This document shows positions 5,754-6,325 of a DNA stretch of 6,325 nt, piece by piece. This DNA comes from Hermodarchaeum sp048885185 (GTDB taxonomy: Archaea > Asgardarchaeota > Hermodarchaeia > Hermodarchaeales > Hermodarchaeaceae). The translations under genes were made by a program, and so were the position numbers. A model generated the notes under the pieces. That model was not told the origin of the DNA. It saw only the letters and a program-made list of their open reading frames with translations, and made no database searches. Every line of letters starts with the position of its first letter. Within the stretch, counting starts at the first letter, position 1. The DNA lies in NCBI GenBank assembly GCA_048885185.1, contig JBHLQC010000094.1, positions 1 through 6,325 on the forward strand, written 5' to 3'.

Positions 5754-5786
5754 CCTTAACTACCAAGGCTCAATCACTGGTGCTCG

Positions 5787-5794
5787 TATTTAAA
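5787..5794 (-). promoter_or_regulatory. TATA box of trpS
   Basis: TTTAAATA on the minus strand matches the archaeal TATA consensus and is identical to the box before arsR. The AT-rich run continues to 5803 and overlaps the likely plus-strand promoter of the divergent membrane protein gene. It lies about 215 bases before the trpS start codon. Confidence 0.5.
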
Positions 5795-5803
5795 TTATAT
5801 TAC
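5789..5803 (+). promoter_or_regulatory. Candidate TATA region of the membrane protein gene
   Basis: The AT-only run TTTAAATTATATTA lies about 45-55 bases before the ATG at 5846, which would place transcription start near 5820-5826. It overlaps the minus-strand trpS box, so the two genes may share a divergent promoter and TBP may choose between the two directions. Confidence 0.4.
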
Positions 5804-5845
5804 TAGATTTTCTCCGAATCACGATTCTAGGTATCTAAATCTGAA

Positions 5846-6325
5846 ATGCAAGGCTTTTTTAGAATCAGTTTCTCATTGAAACGCAAGGGAGTCTTTCTCT
5901 CTGAGGGAAAAACATTGAATGAAAAATTTGATGTAACTGAATCCAAATACATGCCATTAGATTTTGGTGAAGTGCTTGGAAGTTCACTCCGTTATTGGCT
6001 GAAGAACCTCAAATCCTTCTGGGTGATCTACTTTGTCATCCAGCTTGCAATGGTAGCACTCGCTTATGGAGTCTTTTTTCTTTCCGGTGGAAATTCTATA
6101 GTTGCTCAGGTGGCAGCCGAATTTGGGGCTATAATCCCTTTCTGGTTCATAACTAGCATGTTCTTCGATCCAGCATCCATCGCTATGGTCGTTGTTCTCG
6201 GAGCTATACTCATCATAAATATTGGCATAGGAACAGTTCTCACAGGTATGGTCATCCGACATACCGCAGATCATCATGCCCAACAAATACCAATACTGGG
6301 TGAAAGCTTTGCAGGCTCTCGAAGC
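5846..6325 (+). CDS. Multi-pass membrane protein, N-terminal part, family uncertain
   Basis: This frame runs open for 160 codons to the window edge, so the C-terminus is missing. From ATG 5846, about 45 polar residues precede MPLDFGEVLGSSLRYWLKN (36-54). Hydrophobic segments follow at about 57-79 and 112-134, with a possible third near 95-106, and then a polar HTADHHAQQ stretch (139-147). The FGEVLGSSLRYWLKN entry followed by membrane helices resembles archaeal proteins of the DUF4013 / GDPD-membrane-domain kind, but this is memory of pattern, not a match I can prove. The start is uncertain. ATG 5846 has no clear ribosome site, TTG 5915 has GAGG (5903-5906) eight bases before it, and ATG 5951 would give the cleanest family-like N-terminus. 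It is divergent from trpS. The hydrophobic pattern makes it real coding despite an opposite open frame at 5984-6286. Confidence 0.7.
   Translation, partial: MQGFFRISFSLKRKGVFLSEGKTLNEKFDVTESKYMPLDFGEVLGSSLRYWLKNLKSFWVIYFVIQLAMVALAYGVFFLSGGNSIVAQVAAEFGAIIPFWFITSMFFDPASIAMVVVLGAILIINIGIGTVLTGMVIRHTADHHAQQIPILGESFAGSRS

Larger units (their letters stand above)
5575..5763 (-). promoter_or_regulatory. Predicted long 5' leader of trpS
   Basis: The best TATA box upstream of trpS (5787-5794) predicts transcription from about 5763, leaving about 190 nt before the start codon. I see no good TATA-like word nearer to the gene. The leader contains a 10-codon frame with a Trp codon (5721-5753) and overlapping inverted repeats (5649-5693). 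CCAAGGCT occurs near both ends (5628-5635 and 5763-5770 on the plus strand). I could not match the segment to tRNA, 5S, SRP, RNase P or box C/D RNA. It is either regulatory leader or a separate unrecognised RNA. The transcription start is inferred. Confidence 0.4.

Noticed and set aside
5608..5763. Stable small RNA gene (SRP, RNase P or box C/D) in the trpS upstream region
   Set aside because: Fragments looked similar by eye, for example GAGGACTT to the RNase P motif and GATGATA to box C, but none matches the consensus and no box D partner fits. It was kept only as an unexplained leader.
5628..5770. Direct repeats CCAAGGCT as possible attachment or mobile-element ends
   Set aside because: The repeat is only 8 bp, with no transposase, integrase or inverted termini between the copies.
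5984..6286. Cysteine-rich, acidic 100-residue open frame on the minus strand
   Set aside because: It lies antisense to a plus-strand frame with clear membrane helices that is open to the window edge. Its composition is what the reverse complement of such a sequence gives, and it has no recognisable domain.

Overview
This 6.3 kb window reads as archaeal chromosome, moderately AT-rich. The evidence is an archaeal/eukaryotic-type tryptophanyl-tRNA synthetase, TATA-box-like promoters (TTTAAATA, AGATATTT) in place of bacterial -35/-10 pairs, oligo-T tracts rather than hairpin terminators, and frequent GTG/TTG starts behind short Shine-Dalgarno motifs. The lineage cannot be fixed from sequence alone. 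An Asgard or other mesophilic archaeon is possible, but this is a guess.

Layout. Positions 1-232 (minus) hold the N-terminal end of an FAD-linked oxidase (GlcD-like), cut by the window edge. A divergent promoter region follows, then an ACR3-family arsenite efflux permease (521-1591, plus). Its convergent neighbour is an ArsR-family repressor with the As(III)-binding CVC motif (1661-2017, minus). A second divergent region separates arsR from a luciferase-like flavin/F420-dependent oxidoreductase (2320-3153, plus). Three minus-strand genes follow in the order trpS (4432-5574), a GNAT acetyltransferase (3815-4324) and a Pat-like GNAT acetyltransferase (3203-3727). The gaps of about 90-110 nt and separate candidate promoters suggest that these three are not a tight operon. 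At the right edge a plus-strand membrane protein (5846 to beyond 6325) is truncated by the window.

How the genes work together. acr3 and arsR form a simple arsenic resistance pair: ArsR would repress until As(III) binds, and ACR3 would export arsenite. A perfect 8-bp inverted repeat straddles the acr3 TATA box, and one half-site word (ATGGAT) recurs just downstream of the arsR TATA box. This suggests that ArsR controls both promoters. The flavin oxidoreductase is divergent from arsR and could share this control, but that is not shown. The other genes look like housekeeping or general metabolic genes.

The most interesting unexplained stretch is the roughly 190-nt segment in front of trpS. The only good TATA box lies far upstream. 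The implied leader holds a 10-codon reading frame with one Trp codon and two mutually exclusive short stems, the shape of an attenuator. This is speculative. I see no CRISPR, mobile element, tRNA or rRNA, and no clearly new multi-gene system.
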